The notes beneath the pieces were generated by a model. It saw only the letters and a program-made list of their open reading frames with translations. It had not been told where the DNA came from and made no database searches. Below are positions 1 through 13,900 of a stretch of 64,000 nucleotides of DNA, piece after piece. How positions within the stretch are numbered: the first letter of the stretch is position 1; each line of letters opens with the position of its first letter. Source of the DNA: Aspidapion aeneum (taxonomy: Eukaryota; Arthropoda; Insecta; Coleoptera; Brentidae); contig OY755047.1 of assembly GCA_963576565.1 (NCBI GenBank), forward strand, positions 30,727,351 through 30,791,350. The letters run 5' to 3'. A program made the translations under genes and the position numbers.

Positions 1-381
1 CATGATTTTACCAAAATGATCAGGTGATCAAAAAGAAAATAACTTTCAACAAAGAGAGAAATTATCACCTGATCGGAATTTTTCCCAAACGGGACTTTCT
101 TTTTTAAAGGTTTTTGCAGAAAGCCCAAAGATATCGAAACAAACTTTAAGGTTAGGTTTTCCAAAAAATTCAAAATAAAACAATAAAGAAAAATAACTGG
201 CAGCATTAAACAGTATTTTATAGAAAATAATCATTTTTTACTATTTTTTTTTGTATGTTTATTGTAAACTTTTTTTCACCTGAATCCATTATTTCTCCAT
301 CATTTAATATTGAGAAAAATAATATATTAAAAAAATTATAAAAAATGGTTGTTTTCAATATTTTTAACGTTTTTTGTAATA

Positions 382-451
382 AGAGGCACCTAGAGTCCCT
401 GTATGTTGACACATCCAAATATGTCAACATACAGGGACTCTAGAGGCACCT
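382..451. repeat. 50-bp palindromic mini-element with 10-bp direct flanking repeats
   Basis: Positions 392-441 form an inverted repeat whose outer 19 bp (AGAGTCCCTGTATGTTGAC and its complement) pair perfectly around a short loop. It is bracketed by identical 10-mers AGAGGCACCT at 382-391 and 442-451, which look like a target-site duplication. A second copy lies at 59474-59525 and a half copy at 27551-27578. I do not recognise a named family. See findings. Confidence 0.75.
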
Positions 452-532
452 ACTCATCTAGAGGTCCTTCAATTTTTGACAATAAGAACGGACGTTTTTT
501 AGGTTACAAAATACGTCAAATTTTGACAACAA

Positions 533-690
533 ATACAAAAAAGATTACTAATCACAGAAATAGATGGAACACGTATTAATCAAGCTCTTAAAATAATTCA
601 TGACATTTCAGCAACGCCATCTATCGCGTAGCCTGCAGGTTAAACTGTTTTTGGCGCTCTGCGTGGTGTATATTCTTATACTCGCAGTTT
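533..690 (-). repeat. Dispersed SINE-like repeat, copy 1
   Basis: The complement of this stretch matches 33484-33640 along most of its length. Shared landmarks are ATAAGAATATACA, the GCGCAGAGCGCCAAAA block, a GATGGCGCTG-type motif and CCCATCTATTTC. Family and boundaries are not known to me. I see no box A/B promoter. Confidence 0.6.
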
Positions 691-1800
691 GTTTTTAATT
701 TTTAATTTTCAAATTGAAAGTTCAATTAGTACACTTTTTGTTTGAAACTCGTAGACAATGATTGTGTAGAAATAAAATTTCTAGTACACTTATTATTTAT
801 TTACTTACACATATTTCAAATATAATAAAACTTTGTTAAAAATATTGTTGATGATTTTCTAATACAATTTGTCTTTACTAATATTGGTTTACTATAGAAG
901 GAGCGGCAAAGTGACAACTTCGAATTTTAACCATAAATTATTGATATGTAATTCGAACCTGCAAATACCAATTGTTTTTTTATTTAAAAATTAATTTCCT
1001 AACAATTTTCAAAGAGCTCAGATAACTTTCAAAATATGTCGAGGGCTAGCTCCTAAACCGCTAAACCAATTTTCACAAAATTTCCACTTAAAATAGTATT
1101 CAACACTGTAACGAGCTGAATAGATTTTGGTCGAAATCCGTTAATGGAGCATCGCATCAAAATGCGATTTTTGAAATATAGTATATCGCATTTTTTTCAA
1201 TAATTTGTGTTATAACCAAAAACTTCGTAGGAGCTTTCGTTTCAGAGATATTTACAAGAAACTGTTTTCAATAAGGCTGATATATCATGGAATTTACTCG
1301 AAGTGTGTTAATTGGCTAGCTTGGAAGGTATCAGATCCGTCATGGATCCATTTCATTTAGCAAACAGAATGCCAAAATCACTTCAAAATAGTGTCACTTT
1401 AGTGGAAATTTTAGATCTGTCAACAATCACTGTTTTAGTGTGAGTAGTTCTCGAAATTAGATAAAAAACAACTGCACCAAAAACCGTCATCGGAGTTGGT
1501 CACAACGATTGTCTGATTGATTTGATATTTGTAGAGTGGAAAGGCTAATTGATCTAAGTGGCAAAAAGCGTTTTTTGGGAAACTAAAAAAAACTGTACAA
1601 TACATGCACGCGGACTTACGGATGACGTGATTTTAAACATGTTTGTTAGGGCATAAGGTGGGGAAAGTGCACTTAGTTTTTATAGCCCCGTATTGGCCTT
1701 GACAAATACATCATTTTGGGTCGAAAATCTAAAATTTGTATATTTTGGCACTTAGATCATTTAGCCCGGTCACTCTACATTTATGTATATTTTTTTAAAG

Positions 1801-1935
1801 GTATGAGCTTGTTAGATCAAACAGATAGAAGCGCTTCCAGGTCTTCCCTGGACTCTCACGAAGGCATACCACAGGAGGGTCTCTTGGACAGGTTCAGGAG
1901 AGTAGCGAATAGCATAGTGAAAGGCAGCGTAAAAG
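1801..1935 (+). CDS. Crag: Crag exon (first in window)
   Basis: The acceptor TTTTTTAAAG ends at 1800 and the donor GTATTT starts at 1936. It encodes a Ser/Asp-rich stretch ([16 protein letters not shown]) and then [17 protein letters not shown]. It enters with two bases completing a codon and leaves in phase 1. The identification rests on phase continuity with later exons and on the low-complexity but ordered codons. Its exact start is moderately sure. Confidence 0.7.
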
Positions 1936-4900
1936 GTATTTAAAATTATATATATCAGTTCTTTCATTTAAACAAAGGATTTCTACATCCTCTAAATGCT
2001 AGAAAGTACTGGTAAATTTAAAACGTTTTTATCTAATTTGTCTTCCACCCCTATAATACCCGAACTTAAAAACAAACATAAAAATGCAAAGTGACGAATA
2101 CAATCAAAGTTTCCTTTTTTTAAGAGTAAAAAGTCAAAATGAAAGAAAAAATGGTAAAAAATCATGCAGAAATGGCCGACCTGATACACTTGGTTTTCCT
2201 TTGACAGTTGACCTATCGGAAATCGATGAAACTGACGCAAAATCAAACGAAGATACCGACCAATCCACCGCCAATCTGTACACGCAAGACAGTCCCTCGG
2301 AATGCCGGATACTATCGAGATCTGAAAGCGCCGGCGATGCCAATTTGATCGAGAAATTACAGCATCAATCGAAGAAGGCATGTGCTAGGAATTTGCATTT
2401 TGACAAAAATGGTCGCACACCTGTTGAAAATGGCAACTTTGGAACGCCTACGAAGTAAGTCAATTATCTCATTCATTTTTGTTTACAGCTTTGACGTCAT
2501 TTCTTCTATTAGCTAAGGATTTTAACGAACAAACTGATTGCTGAAATTTATTCTTTAAAACAAATTTTCGACTTTTTTATTAATCAAAAATATTACAAGT
2601 TTTCAAAGCATTTTTGTCATAAAGCTTCTTTTATTTTGTTTTGAGTCACAACTACACAAAAAACTACATATCTTTCCAAATATAACCCCTAAAGCTATAA
2701 CAAAAATATTAAAACCCAAGTCCAAAGTGTGGTAATGTTAAATACCAAAACGTCTAATTTATCATGTCACAATTTCCCCTACTTTGGTTTAAACCACAGC
2801 GCGGAAATGCATTGGTTAACCAGTTAACTTTTCTTTAAAAGGTAATAAAATATATTTTAAAAACAAAAATTTTGTTTTCCAAATATTTATTTTTCTAAGG
2901 GCCCATCGCACCGACTTTTAAAATTCCCTTTCTTAACTATGGATTGCTTTAATTTTAAGCATGCCTTATTTTTAAATTTGTTGCACCGAGCAAAAATCTC
3001 CTCTCCTTTGTTAAGATGCGGCCACCTTGTGACCCAATCAGGCAACGCCGCTGTTTCAACCAACAAAATTTTTAAACTATGAAAAAACAACAACAGTTAG
3101 TACGTCCCAAAATAGTTTTGTCAAAACCCATCAATTTTCTGTGTCAAGTCGCCTTTAAAAATTTATTTATACAATTTAAAAATTTATTTACACAATTGAA
3201 TTTTTGGAAGAATATTTGGAAGATGATGAAATCGAAATGGTGCTATACTCGATTTTTTGGAATTTAGGTGTCCTTGTCGCCTTGTTGGTACAGTCGGGTA
3301 TTTTTTCCCGGGCTGGTTTACGGTTCCCCATCCAGCCCGGGACAAAATCCGCACCAGGCCCAAAAATCTACTGCTCATAAGGCACAGGTCGATAATGCAC
3401 CTGGCCATAAGGCAGCGACCCATAAGGCTCCCGTTCATAAGGCGGTTACTGTTCTGGCCCATAATTCACCGGGCCAAGAAGTACCGACCCACCGAGATTT
3501 TGTTTATTTTCCCATATGGCCCATACACCCCTGGGTACAACCAAAGGATTAATAATTATATAATGAAATTAGTGTAAAATGTAAAGGCAGGAAGGAAAAT
3601 CGTCTTGTTACTTCATGCACTGCAGTTTAATTTAAATGCAAGGGTTTTCTTACACTGGTCAGTCCTATCTTACCCTTACCACTGTACCCACCAGGCTGTG
3701 AACAACAGTTAACCCAAAATCGGACGAAAATACCGTAATAAAAATTAGATTCAACTTTATTTAAATTATTTTTCTTGCTTACAAATCTTTTTTTAATCGA
3801 TACATAGGTATGTTATTTCACAAAAACATTGTGCCAAAAGAACCAAAATCTAGCCGGTAGCTTGTGCAATAAAGTTAAAAAAAAACATGTTTTTTACTTT
3901 ATTTACTTAAAAAACACAAAATTTACAACACAACACTTTCGTCATTTCTAGGTATTGTCAGTTGCTATGGCCATGCCATTATGTGACCAGCATCTTATCT
4001 TTAAGCAGCTCTTAGGGTACAGTAAAGTCACGAAAAAAGCTGAATTAATTTTAACAACACTAAGGAAGGAATAAGTCTGCCTTTAAGTTCGGTGCAACGA
4101 AATATTACGAAATAAGATATTCTTTAGGCTAAAAAACAGAAAAAAAAGTCGGTGCGATGGGCCCTAAATTCTTAATTATAATTTATCAACAAGTAAATCC
4201 ATTTGGTTTATAATTACATTCGTTAGTTCCTCCAGTTATGTTAACGTGAGACCAATCCCAATTGTCACAACCTCCGTTTGCGCATGCGATATAAACATTT
4301 TTTCCTTTTTTATCTGCCATCGTGCCAGTTATTTTCGAGAAATATAGTCCTTTAATAGGAATGTTTGCCTTAAGGTTTCCTTTGTCTCCGTAATCCTGTT
4401 CGATGGAAATACCATAATTTCTGATTCCTGATACTTGAATGTTATTATAATAAACGTTAGAAATCTGACCATTGCCTGCACTCGGATGAGTTTTAATGTG
4501 TATGGCGTTGTCAGAATTAATTACTTTACTGTTGGTGAAGTAAATATTTGTTGCGCTGTTATCCTCACCGTTTTTTGTTGACATTCCTATAGATAGACTT
4601 AATCCGTGACTTCCGTGACACTCGAAATTGTCAAAGTAAAGATCTGAACCGCTGTTAACGGCTACACAATCGTCTTGATTTTTAATAACTGCATTTGTGA
4701 ATTTAAGGTTTTTTCCGTGAGATATATCAAATCCGTCTGTGTTATGACCACCTGAAATAAGAAAAAAGTGAATATTATTATTGATATTAATTTAGTCTAA
4801 GCACCTGTCACTCCTATTACAAACGTTGCTTACTACTACTTTTCACTGGCCGTTTATTTTGTGTTACCTTTGGTATCTCCCAGGGAAACATCTATGTTCC

Positions 4901-7900
4901 ACTTATTCAAAACAGTGTCAGTGGAGTGTACAGATACACATCTTTCTGGACAGTTTTTTATATTTATATTTTCCAGCAATGAACTGTCTGTGGTATGAAC
5001 CATCATTAGGAGTGGCTTCAAACTGCCTTGGCCTCCTTTACCTAAAATTGTGCGAAACATAATAAATGACAGAAAAACTAGCATTTGCTTTGTTTAGTTT
5101 CTCCTTTCGTTAAAAAGAATCTTACAATTGCTATTAATGAAAAACTTCTTACCGTCCCAATATAGTTCTCCTTGTCCATCTAACAAATGGCCAGATTCAC
5201 CTCTAACCGTCACATTCTTGCCTCTAATAGTTATCAGTGGACCAGCCCAGTTTTTGAAACCAAATTTGAAATGTCCGCGAATTGTTAGTGTCGCACCTTC
5301 CTGAAAGAGTTAAATATTGTGTCATAGGAAATTTATATTCATAGCTTACTACTTGGTAAGGGTGTGTTGCCATCTGTTAATTTATTATCCGAAAACTTCA
5401 AACTTTGGACTGTGTTTCAACTAAAATTCATATTTTAGAAAATATGTTGCTATTTTAAACAATTTTAATACATTTTACATGATCCTTTGTTCTGTTTAAT
5501 TTCACGACACATTCTGCATTTACTTAAATTTCTGGTTTATCATTGCCGTAACAATTGACACAAAATAACGTTGGTATGGCCAATCACTTACCTTTAGGTT
5601 GATGTCAAATTGTTTTCCTGCTGGCACAGTAATCCCACTCAAAATGAGGTTCGAACATGTTTTAGCAGCGGATGACACTTTGGTGAAATCTGTAACCACA
5701 CAATTGTCGTCTAATTTTGGAGCCGCTTTGACAAAGCCTACTAAAAACAGGACAATAATTGTTGACCTCATTTTTCGCTTTGGTTTTTTTGAAAATGAAC
5801 GTTTAAATTTAATAAATGTAAAAGTTATTTTTTATTTATTCTCCCTCTTGACAAACTTTTTAGATAAAATATTTTTTGCTTGTTTTGGCACTTATGCTTA
5901 TCTAAAGCGTCATGTTCGTCTTGTTTTTTTTAATCGTTGCTTAGAATAATGAGATATTTTTTATCCAAACTTTTGTCCATATCATGTCCTCTTTTTTCTA
6001 AAGTTGTTATATTAAGTAAAAGTTGCAAATAAGAATAGTGTACGTAATCTGACGGTGTGCCCAACTTACAGGCTATAAATCGAGGGAATTTATGTTGAAA
6101 TCTCTACAATTTAGTTTTATGATCAAAATAATGTGGACCAAATAATGCAAGCATATTCTAGTATTGATCTCACAGCTGAACAACAAATATTTTTTAGAGA
6201 AATTATATTTTAAATATATCTTGTTGCCCTTTTAGCAAAACGCTCTGCTAATGAAACAAAACCAAGTTCAGAGTCAATCCAGACACCTAAATCTCTTATT
6301 ACTCTCTCTAAAACTTTCTTTATTGATGGAATATGGAAAAATGGGATTTTCAGTTCTAAGAAAGAAATAATTTTACATTTGTTTAAGTTTAAGTCAAATT
6401 CTTTAATCACCGAATCTATTTCATTCTTGTTACAAATAATGTGGATCCTCTAAATTATTGATATTTAAAAAACTTGGTACAATCTGCTCTCTACCAGTAA
6501 GTAACATTTTCGGGCTATAACTTTCGAAGGAAATTATCTCATCAAGAATGCCTTGCCGAATTGATTTCTGTTTTCGGTAATGAAGCACGACATCAGTTGA
6601 CAGTTTATCGTTGGCGTAGAGAATTCAAGCGAGCACAGATTAGCCTTAGCGACGATACAAGGCCAGCTGTACCAAAAACGGCCGTCACCCAGGAAAACAT
6701 CGATGCTGTGCGCATGCTCATCAGGGAAGATCGACATATGCCATTTTTCGAGATTGAGGCTCCATTGTGGATTTCAAAGACCTCAATTCAGAAAGTTTTG
6801 CATGAAGTATTAGGGGTGAGAAAATTAGTTTCCCGCTGGATACTGCATCTGTTAACCGAAGAACAGAAAGAAGCTAGGGTCAATTGGTGTCAGAAATCTC
6901 TAAACGTGTACAGTGGATTTACTCATATGAACCCGAAAATAAACGTCAGTCGTCTGTTTGTGTGCTCCGAGATGAAGAAAGTACAACAAAAGTCATCCGT
7001 TCTCGAAGTGTATCCAAAAAGACGGTCGCGACATTTGTCTTAAAAGCAGGTCATGTAGCAACAATTCCTCTGGCAGACCAAAGGAGTGTTAATGCCGATT
7101 CATCCTCAACCAAGATAATGCAAGTTCGCACAAAGCACAAAAAATCTTTGAATTTTTTAATTACTGGACCATCCTCTATAAAGTCCCGACCAACGATTTC
7201 TACACTTTTCTGAAAATCAAGAATGAAGTGTGTGGTCAAAGTCGCCAGATGATGCAGTCGACGCCTTCAAAAATGCAATTTTTACAGTGCTAACAAACGA
7301 GTGGAATTACAGCTTTGATCACTGGTTTGAGCGCATGCAAAAGTGCAATAATTTTCGCGGAGAATACTTCGAGAAACAATTAAGTATTTAAAAGTTATCT
7401 ACTGTTTTGTCCCAGCTGTATATGCAAAACTTAAGACAACCCTCGTATATCCGCTTGAGTCAACGAGAGGAACTCGATTGTAAGTGATAATATGGTGGAC
7501 ATCTTCAACGAAAATGTTTTAAGAATTTGTACATCAACTCATTAAGTAATACATATGGGCTAAAAAATCAAAACAAAAACCAATATTTTGTTTAAAACAT
7601 TTTTTTATTTAATTTTTTCAACAAAAATTTCTTAACAAGTATATCCGTTTGGTTTGTAGTTGCATTGGTTAGTTCCTCCAGTAATTTTAACGCCAGACCA
7701 ATCCCAGTTATTACAGCCTCCGTTTGCGCATGCGATATAAACATTTTTACCTTTTTTATCCGCCATTGTGCCAGTTATTTTCGAGAAATGGAGTCCTTTA
7801 ATAGGAATATTTGCCTTGAGATTTCCTTTATCTCCGTAATCTTGTTCGATAGAAATACCAAATTTTCTAATTCCAGATACTTCAATGTTTTCATAACGTA

Positions 7901-10900
7901 CGTCAGAAATCTGCCCAGTGCCCCCACTCGGATGGGTTTTAATGTGTATGGCATTGTCAGAATTAAAAACTTTACTGTTAGTGAAAGAAATATTTGTTGC
8001 GCTGTTGTCTTCACCGTTATTTTTTGACAAACCGATAGATAGACTCAATCCGTGACTGCCGTAACATATCAAATCGTTAAAATACATATCTGAACCGCTG
8101 TTGATTGCTATGCAATCGTCTTGATTTTTGATAATTGAGTTTTTGAAATGGAGGTTTTTCCCGTGGGAAATGTCGAATCCATCTGTGTTGTGACCACCTA
8201 AAATTAAAGAAAAATATTTTAAAAGTAGTAGAATGGAAAGATTGAGGAGTTCTTCTACTGGCTGCTCAGCAAGATATCTCGTGCATGACACTTTATCTTA
8301 ATTTGTCTCCACAATCCGTATGCTTCTGCCACTTGAAGGTAGGTGACAGCACTGTTTCTTCGAGGGGCTGAAGCCAGCAGCAGTCGTGTTTTGCTTTCGT
8401 TCTGGCCTTTAGACAGTGTCCGATAAGCAGTCCAACAACTAGACAACTGATTTTAGGTAATTTCGTTTTACTTCCAGAAGTTGCTTTGACTTATTTGCTG
8501 ATATGGTTATGAACCGTTTTGATTGTTTTTGTCCTGGAGTTAATTTCCAGTGAGAGACCAACTGATCTATATTTTATTCGTTTAGTCCTTTATAAGGTGG
8601 GTTTTCATTAGTCCACAAAAGAGCTCTGAAATGAACCGTGATATTTTTATTGTGAGATATGACCAGGCTTACTGAGAAGGCCACCATATTGTCAACTTGG
8701 CATGTGTAAACTCGTTATACTCCCCTCAATTTCGTACTTATTTTGGGTATATAATTATGATTACCTTTGGTGTCGCCCAAGGAAACATCTATATTCCATT
8801 TGTTAAAAACTGTATCGGATGATTGAACAGATATACATCTTTCTGGGCAGTTTTTCACAATAATATTTTCTAGCAGCGAACCGTCCGTGGTTCGAACGGA
8901 CATGAAAACTGGTTTGGTACTGCCTTGTCCGCCTTTTCCTAAAATTGTTTTGAACTTAAAGACAGTGTTTCTTAAGTAACTATGAAAAATGTAAGTAAGT
9001 ATATTATGATAAAAAAGAATGCTTTTTCGTCAAATACCGTGAGATTATAAGGGTGTCGTTAAGGAGATTCAGGATTATCTAATTCTAAAAAAATATATTG
9101 TCCAATTAGTTATTCCATACCGTATCTGAAAAATTCAATAGATAGATCCTAAAATTGCCAACTTTGCATGGAGAAAAAAGGCAAAACAAAATGTTTTGAT
9201 AAACATCTACATGAGGAATGATCATTAACTACTAAACTACTAGTGGTATGGAAAAAACGTAAAGATTTTCTTGCAAAGAAACTGCCGAATATTCGGAATA
9301 ATAGAATGTTTTTTTTTATACCTTCGCTACTGGTAAAATTTTGATGTGCTAATTTAAAAATTGTTTGACATTTAATCGTACTAAATTTCGTAATGAAAAA
9401 TCCCTATTTTAAGTTTCAAGCCTATTATGACGTGACATTATATTTACCCAAAGAAAACTTTCTTAAATTTGTAATATTATAGAGCTAAAATGTTGTGATC
9501 CTAATAAAAATCAAATTCTCATATTCTTTAGACTGATTTTAGAACCTTATTGAAATTTGTACAAGCCGTCATTCCTTCTTACCGTCCCAATATAGTTCTC
9601 CTTGTCCATCCAACACATGACCATTTTCACCTCTAACTGTTACTTTCTTGCCCGTAATAGCCATCAGTGGACCATTCCAGTTTTTAAAGCCAAATTTGAA
9701 GTGTCCTCGTAAAGTCAGTGTCGCGCCATCCTAAAAATCCATATTAATCGCCAGTTTAAAAAATTAATTAATCAGTTTATATTGTAGAATAAAAGCTAGC
9801 CAAAAAATCAAATTTACAGGGTGCCCCGAAATGGTCTTTACACACTTCTACCACAGATTTCTTAGACCAAAATCACTCGATTTAAGTCAACTTACTTCAG
9901 TCCAAAATTGCCCCGTTAGCGAGATACGGAGTGTTAAAGTTAATATTATGAAAATTTTTTAACGTATTACTTTAAAAATTGGTACCTGGGGGATGCGAAA
10001 TCCGAATATGGACACCTTTTAACTGTGGACGTTAGAGGGCGCTTCACACTGCACTTCTCTAGGGTCACTGCATCCTGGAAGCCTACGTCAGGCTTTCAGG
10101 ATGCAGTGACCCTACACTTTTCATGGTTTAAAATGACCATAACTTTTTTCTAAGTGTACTTTTTAACTTTTTGTGTTAATACAATGATTTTAACTAAGCA
10201 TTTCAAAGCAAAAAAAGGTACTGTTGTTAAAATCCGTTGAACTAAGCCGTTTTCATAATATTTCGGTTTTTAATGTTCTATACCAATTCGGAATAATCAA
10301 ATTTGAATAAAAATAATGAAAAATTAAAAAATATATTAATTTTACAGTATTTTAGAATAATCTATTTTGTACTACTAATTCAGTGACATTTCATTCTAAA
10401 AAGGTAAGAATTTTTTTTTTCAAAATTATTTTAATATTTTGGTCCGGGATCAAACAAAAAACCGAAATATCACGGAAGCGACTTACTTAATCGGATTTTA
10501 ACAAGACTACCTTTTAAAAAATGTAATGGTGGTTTTAAACCATCAGAAGTGCAGTGTAAAGCGCCCTTTAACGGTCACAGTGAAAACGTTTCCATATTCG
10601 GATATCAAATCCCAAAAATCCCTCGAGTACCAATTTCGAAAGTAATACGTTAATATACAGTGTGTCCTTGGATGGAGTTGACAACATAATAAAATCTTTG
10701 ATTAGCTGTACAGGGTGTTATCAAATTAAGAAATATGTAATTAATAAGAGAAGAAAAATCTTTATTTTTAATTTTACAAAAAACATCACTCTTTATAATG
10801 TGACATTGATAGATTTATTTTGTTGATTGTCATATTGCTTTTCAAGTAATATGTTTTACATTCTAAAAAATGTTTACAAAAGCAGAACAGATTCATTTAA

Positions 10901-13900
10901 CTAAGTGCTACGGAATTGGAAATGTATCGTATCAGTAGGCGATTGACACCCTGTACTATAATTTCTATTTTTTATAAACTGATGGTTTTCGTGAAATTAA
11001 AAATAAAGATTTTAATCCTCTTATTAATTACATGTTTCTCAATTTGATAACACTCTGTACATCTAATTAAAGATTTTATTATGGTAATCTTAATTTTTCA
11101 ATAAGCAGAATTTTTTAAAGAAAGAGTTTGTTTGTAAAATCAAAAATAAAGAATTTTTTCCTCTTGTCAACTCCATCCGGGGACACACTGTATAATATTT
11201 TAAAAAATCGATTAATTTTTTTACTTTATCGCTCTACCTCGGAAATGGAGCAATTTTTTACTAAAGTAAGTTGACATAAATCGACTTATTTTGGTCTAAA
11301 ACTATGTGGTAGAAGTGTTTAAATACCTTTTCGGAACACCCTGTATAAATAAATATTTAATAATTACCTTTAAGCTGACTGTAAGTTGCTTTCCAGCTGG
11401 CACAGTGATCCCACTCAATACGAGATTTGAGCATGTTTTAGCAGCTGTTGCTACATTGTTATAATCCGTAACAACACAATTATCGTCCAACGCTGGGCTC
11501 GCCCATGCGCAGCCTACTAATAACAATAAAACAATTGCAAATGTCATGTTTTTAAAAGAAATCACAAATAAATGTTTCAATTGGGGTTTTTTTATATTTA
11601 TAAGCCACTTATGATATCTAAAATTTTATTTTTTGTTTTGATGTTCCGTGGTTTTAAGTTGATTAGAATAGATAAATCTCTCCCCTTGACTACTTTGAAA
11701 TAAATTATTGTCATAATAGTTATTTATATAACTGCAAGTCATATTCAATACTGTACTCGGCAAGTCTGTACAATATTGTTTGTTCAAGGTTTTACTGTTC
11801 TCTTGACAGTTTTTAAAATTCAATAAAACAAAATTCATGTAAATGTTACACACATAAATGTGTATCACATAAGTCACAATTAACTCAACATTTCCATATC
11901 ATATTTAAATTATATAAAATATCTGGGTATTACACTTGATGCTAAATTGCGCTAGAAAACAGGAAGGAGAGTTTGAGTTAAAGTAATGTAGGTACTGTCT
12001 TATTGGAGGAAAGTCCAGTTTAACCATTCGTGTGAAAGTCTTTACACCCCCAAGAAATGAGTCACTCAGTATCACCAAAAGCAAATTACAAATTGATGAT
12101 ACACTTTACGAGAGAACAACACTATCGGTGGAGCTCTGTCAACAAGAGTCAAGCCAAAACTATTTCTGCGATACATGGATGACACATTTATTATATGACA
12201 GAAAAATGATGAAGCAGTTCAGGATTTGGAAATTGAAAAAGATTCGGCCTTAACTAAGGTCCTTACCTTTTTTGGATTTTCTTGTCAAACGAATAGAATA
12301 ACACACAAGGAACAGTACCTAAGTTTTAAGTCTAATCATTCTGTTGCTACGAAACAAGAAGTTTAAGAAATGTTTATTTTTATGAGCCGTAAATATTTGT
12401 AGTAATAATGAAGAATTAACCACAGAAATCTACAAGATTAAAAAGGACAACAGAATATGGTTATTCCGAGAAATTAATAAACTCAATAATCTCTAAATTA
12501 AAAACAAATCAAACGTAGCAAATTCTCAGAATAATAATCCGTTGGGTCTTACTAACATTCCATATGTTCAAGAGGTTTTACAAGACATAAGACGAATAGC
12601 CAAACACTATAATATTAACACAGTATTCTCATCGGGAAAAACGATAAGGTGTTTTGTAACTAAAACAAAACCATAAAATCCCTTAAATAATAATGAATTG
12701 ATTTACAACACCTCATGTGAGTATGGTAAATCATATGTAGGCGAAATAAAAGGCCCTTCTCAGGTTAGAGTACAGGAACATAAAAAAGTACCCAATTAGG
12801 GGATTTTGATTGGCGAAGACGAAAGATAAATGAAGGTGCAAAACAAAGAAGTTTTCAGTCAGCCATACACGGATATACCAAACATTTGGAAGACCTATCT
12901 TGTTTGCCTACTGTCTTCTTAGATTTGGTTGCCGAAATATTGTCACGAGGGGGTTTTAACGTGGAGTAACACAGTTTAAGTTAGGTTTCTAGTTTTATTT
13001 AACAATGTTAATAATTACTACTTACATTAAATACATATTGCTATTCAATGCGTATCCTCTAGATACGCTCGACTTCTGACTACTACTTGTCTTCACTGTT
13101 AACTTGTACGTATGGGACATTACGTTCTCAGCATACAACTAACTGCTAAACTCATTGATAGGATATCGAGATGTGTTTTGTTTCCTGTATAGACATCGTC
13201 GATGACCGATCAATTGCTTATTGCTTTTAATTCCGGATATAGTTTATTCCACATTTTAATACAAATTAAACTATATACACAAGTTCATTTCCTTAGATTG
13301 TTTAGGGTTAATATGCACTTGCTTATAAACGTAACTTGTGCCTAACTTTCTAACTCTCCCTTAAGTTACTAAGATATGATTGTTGTTGCATCTCCCTTAA
13401 GTTACTAGGATATAATTTTCTATTCCGACAATATATCCACTTGTGTCATCGCGTCACTAACAGGCTTAATCGATAGTTAGTTAGACTCCTTTACTTATTT
13501 CTCAAACCAGAGATAATTTCGTTATCATTAGCTTGTGGACGCCTTAGATAAAAATATTTTAAAACTGTACATGAACTCAAAGGTATATACAGGCAAGGAA
13601 ATCAAAACAAAAAATATTTTGTTTAAAACATTTATTATTTTATAATTTTAACAAAAATTTCTTAACAAGTAAAACCATTTGGTTTGTAGTTGCATTGGTT
13701 AGTTCCTCCAGTAATTTTAACGCCAGACCAATCCCAGTCACCACAGCCTCCGTTTGCGCATGCGATATAAACATTTTTACCTTTTTTATCCGCCATTGTG
13801 CCTGTTATTTTTGAGAAATGTAGTCCTTTAATAGGAATGTTTGCCTTGAGATGTCCTTTATCTCCGTAATCTTGTTCGATAGAAATACCAAATTTTCTAA

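Larger units (their letters stand above)
1..1800. other. Intron/upstream sequence before the first host-gene exon in the window
   Basis: No coding sequence is convincing here. The short open frames are AT-rich, start in low-complexity DNA and resemble no family I know. The stretch is probably intron of the DENND4/Crag gene, because the next exon (1801) starts in the middle of a codon. Two recognisable repeats lie inside: a palindromic mini-element (392-441) and a dispersed repeat (533-690) with a second copy at 33484-33640. A motif at about 730-775 recurs at 26335-26385. Confidence 0.6.

Noticed and set aside
2084..2126. Treating ATG at 2084 as a gene start
   Set aside because: The downstream sequence joins in phase to the preceding exon and to 24054; the ATG lies just upstream of a plausible acceptor and there is no promoter evidence.
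3257..3577. Short coding gene with HKA repeats
   Set aside because: The frame lies wholly inside a TIR element, and the repeats are 15-nt DNA tandem repeats open in more than one frame.
11302..11580. Upstream in-frame ATG at 11580 as the start of GH28 gene B
   Set aside because: The TATA box at 11602-11595 predicts transcription starting near 11570, after this ATG, and the paralogues start at the Met equivalent to 11547.
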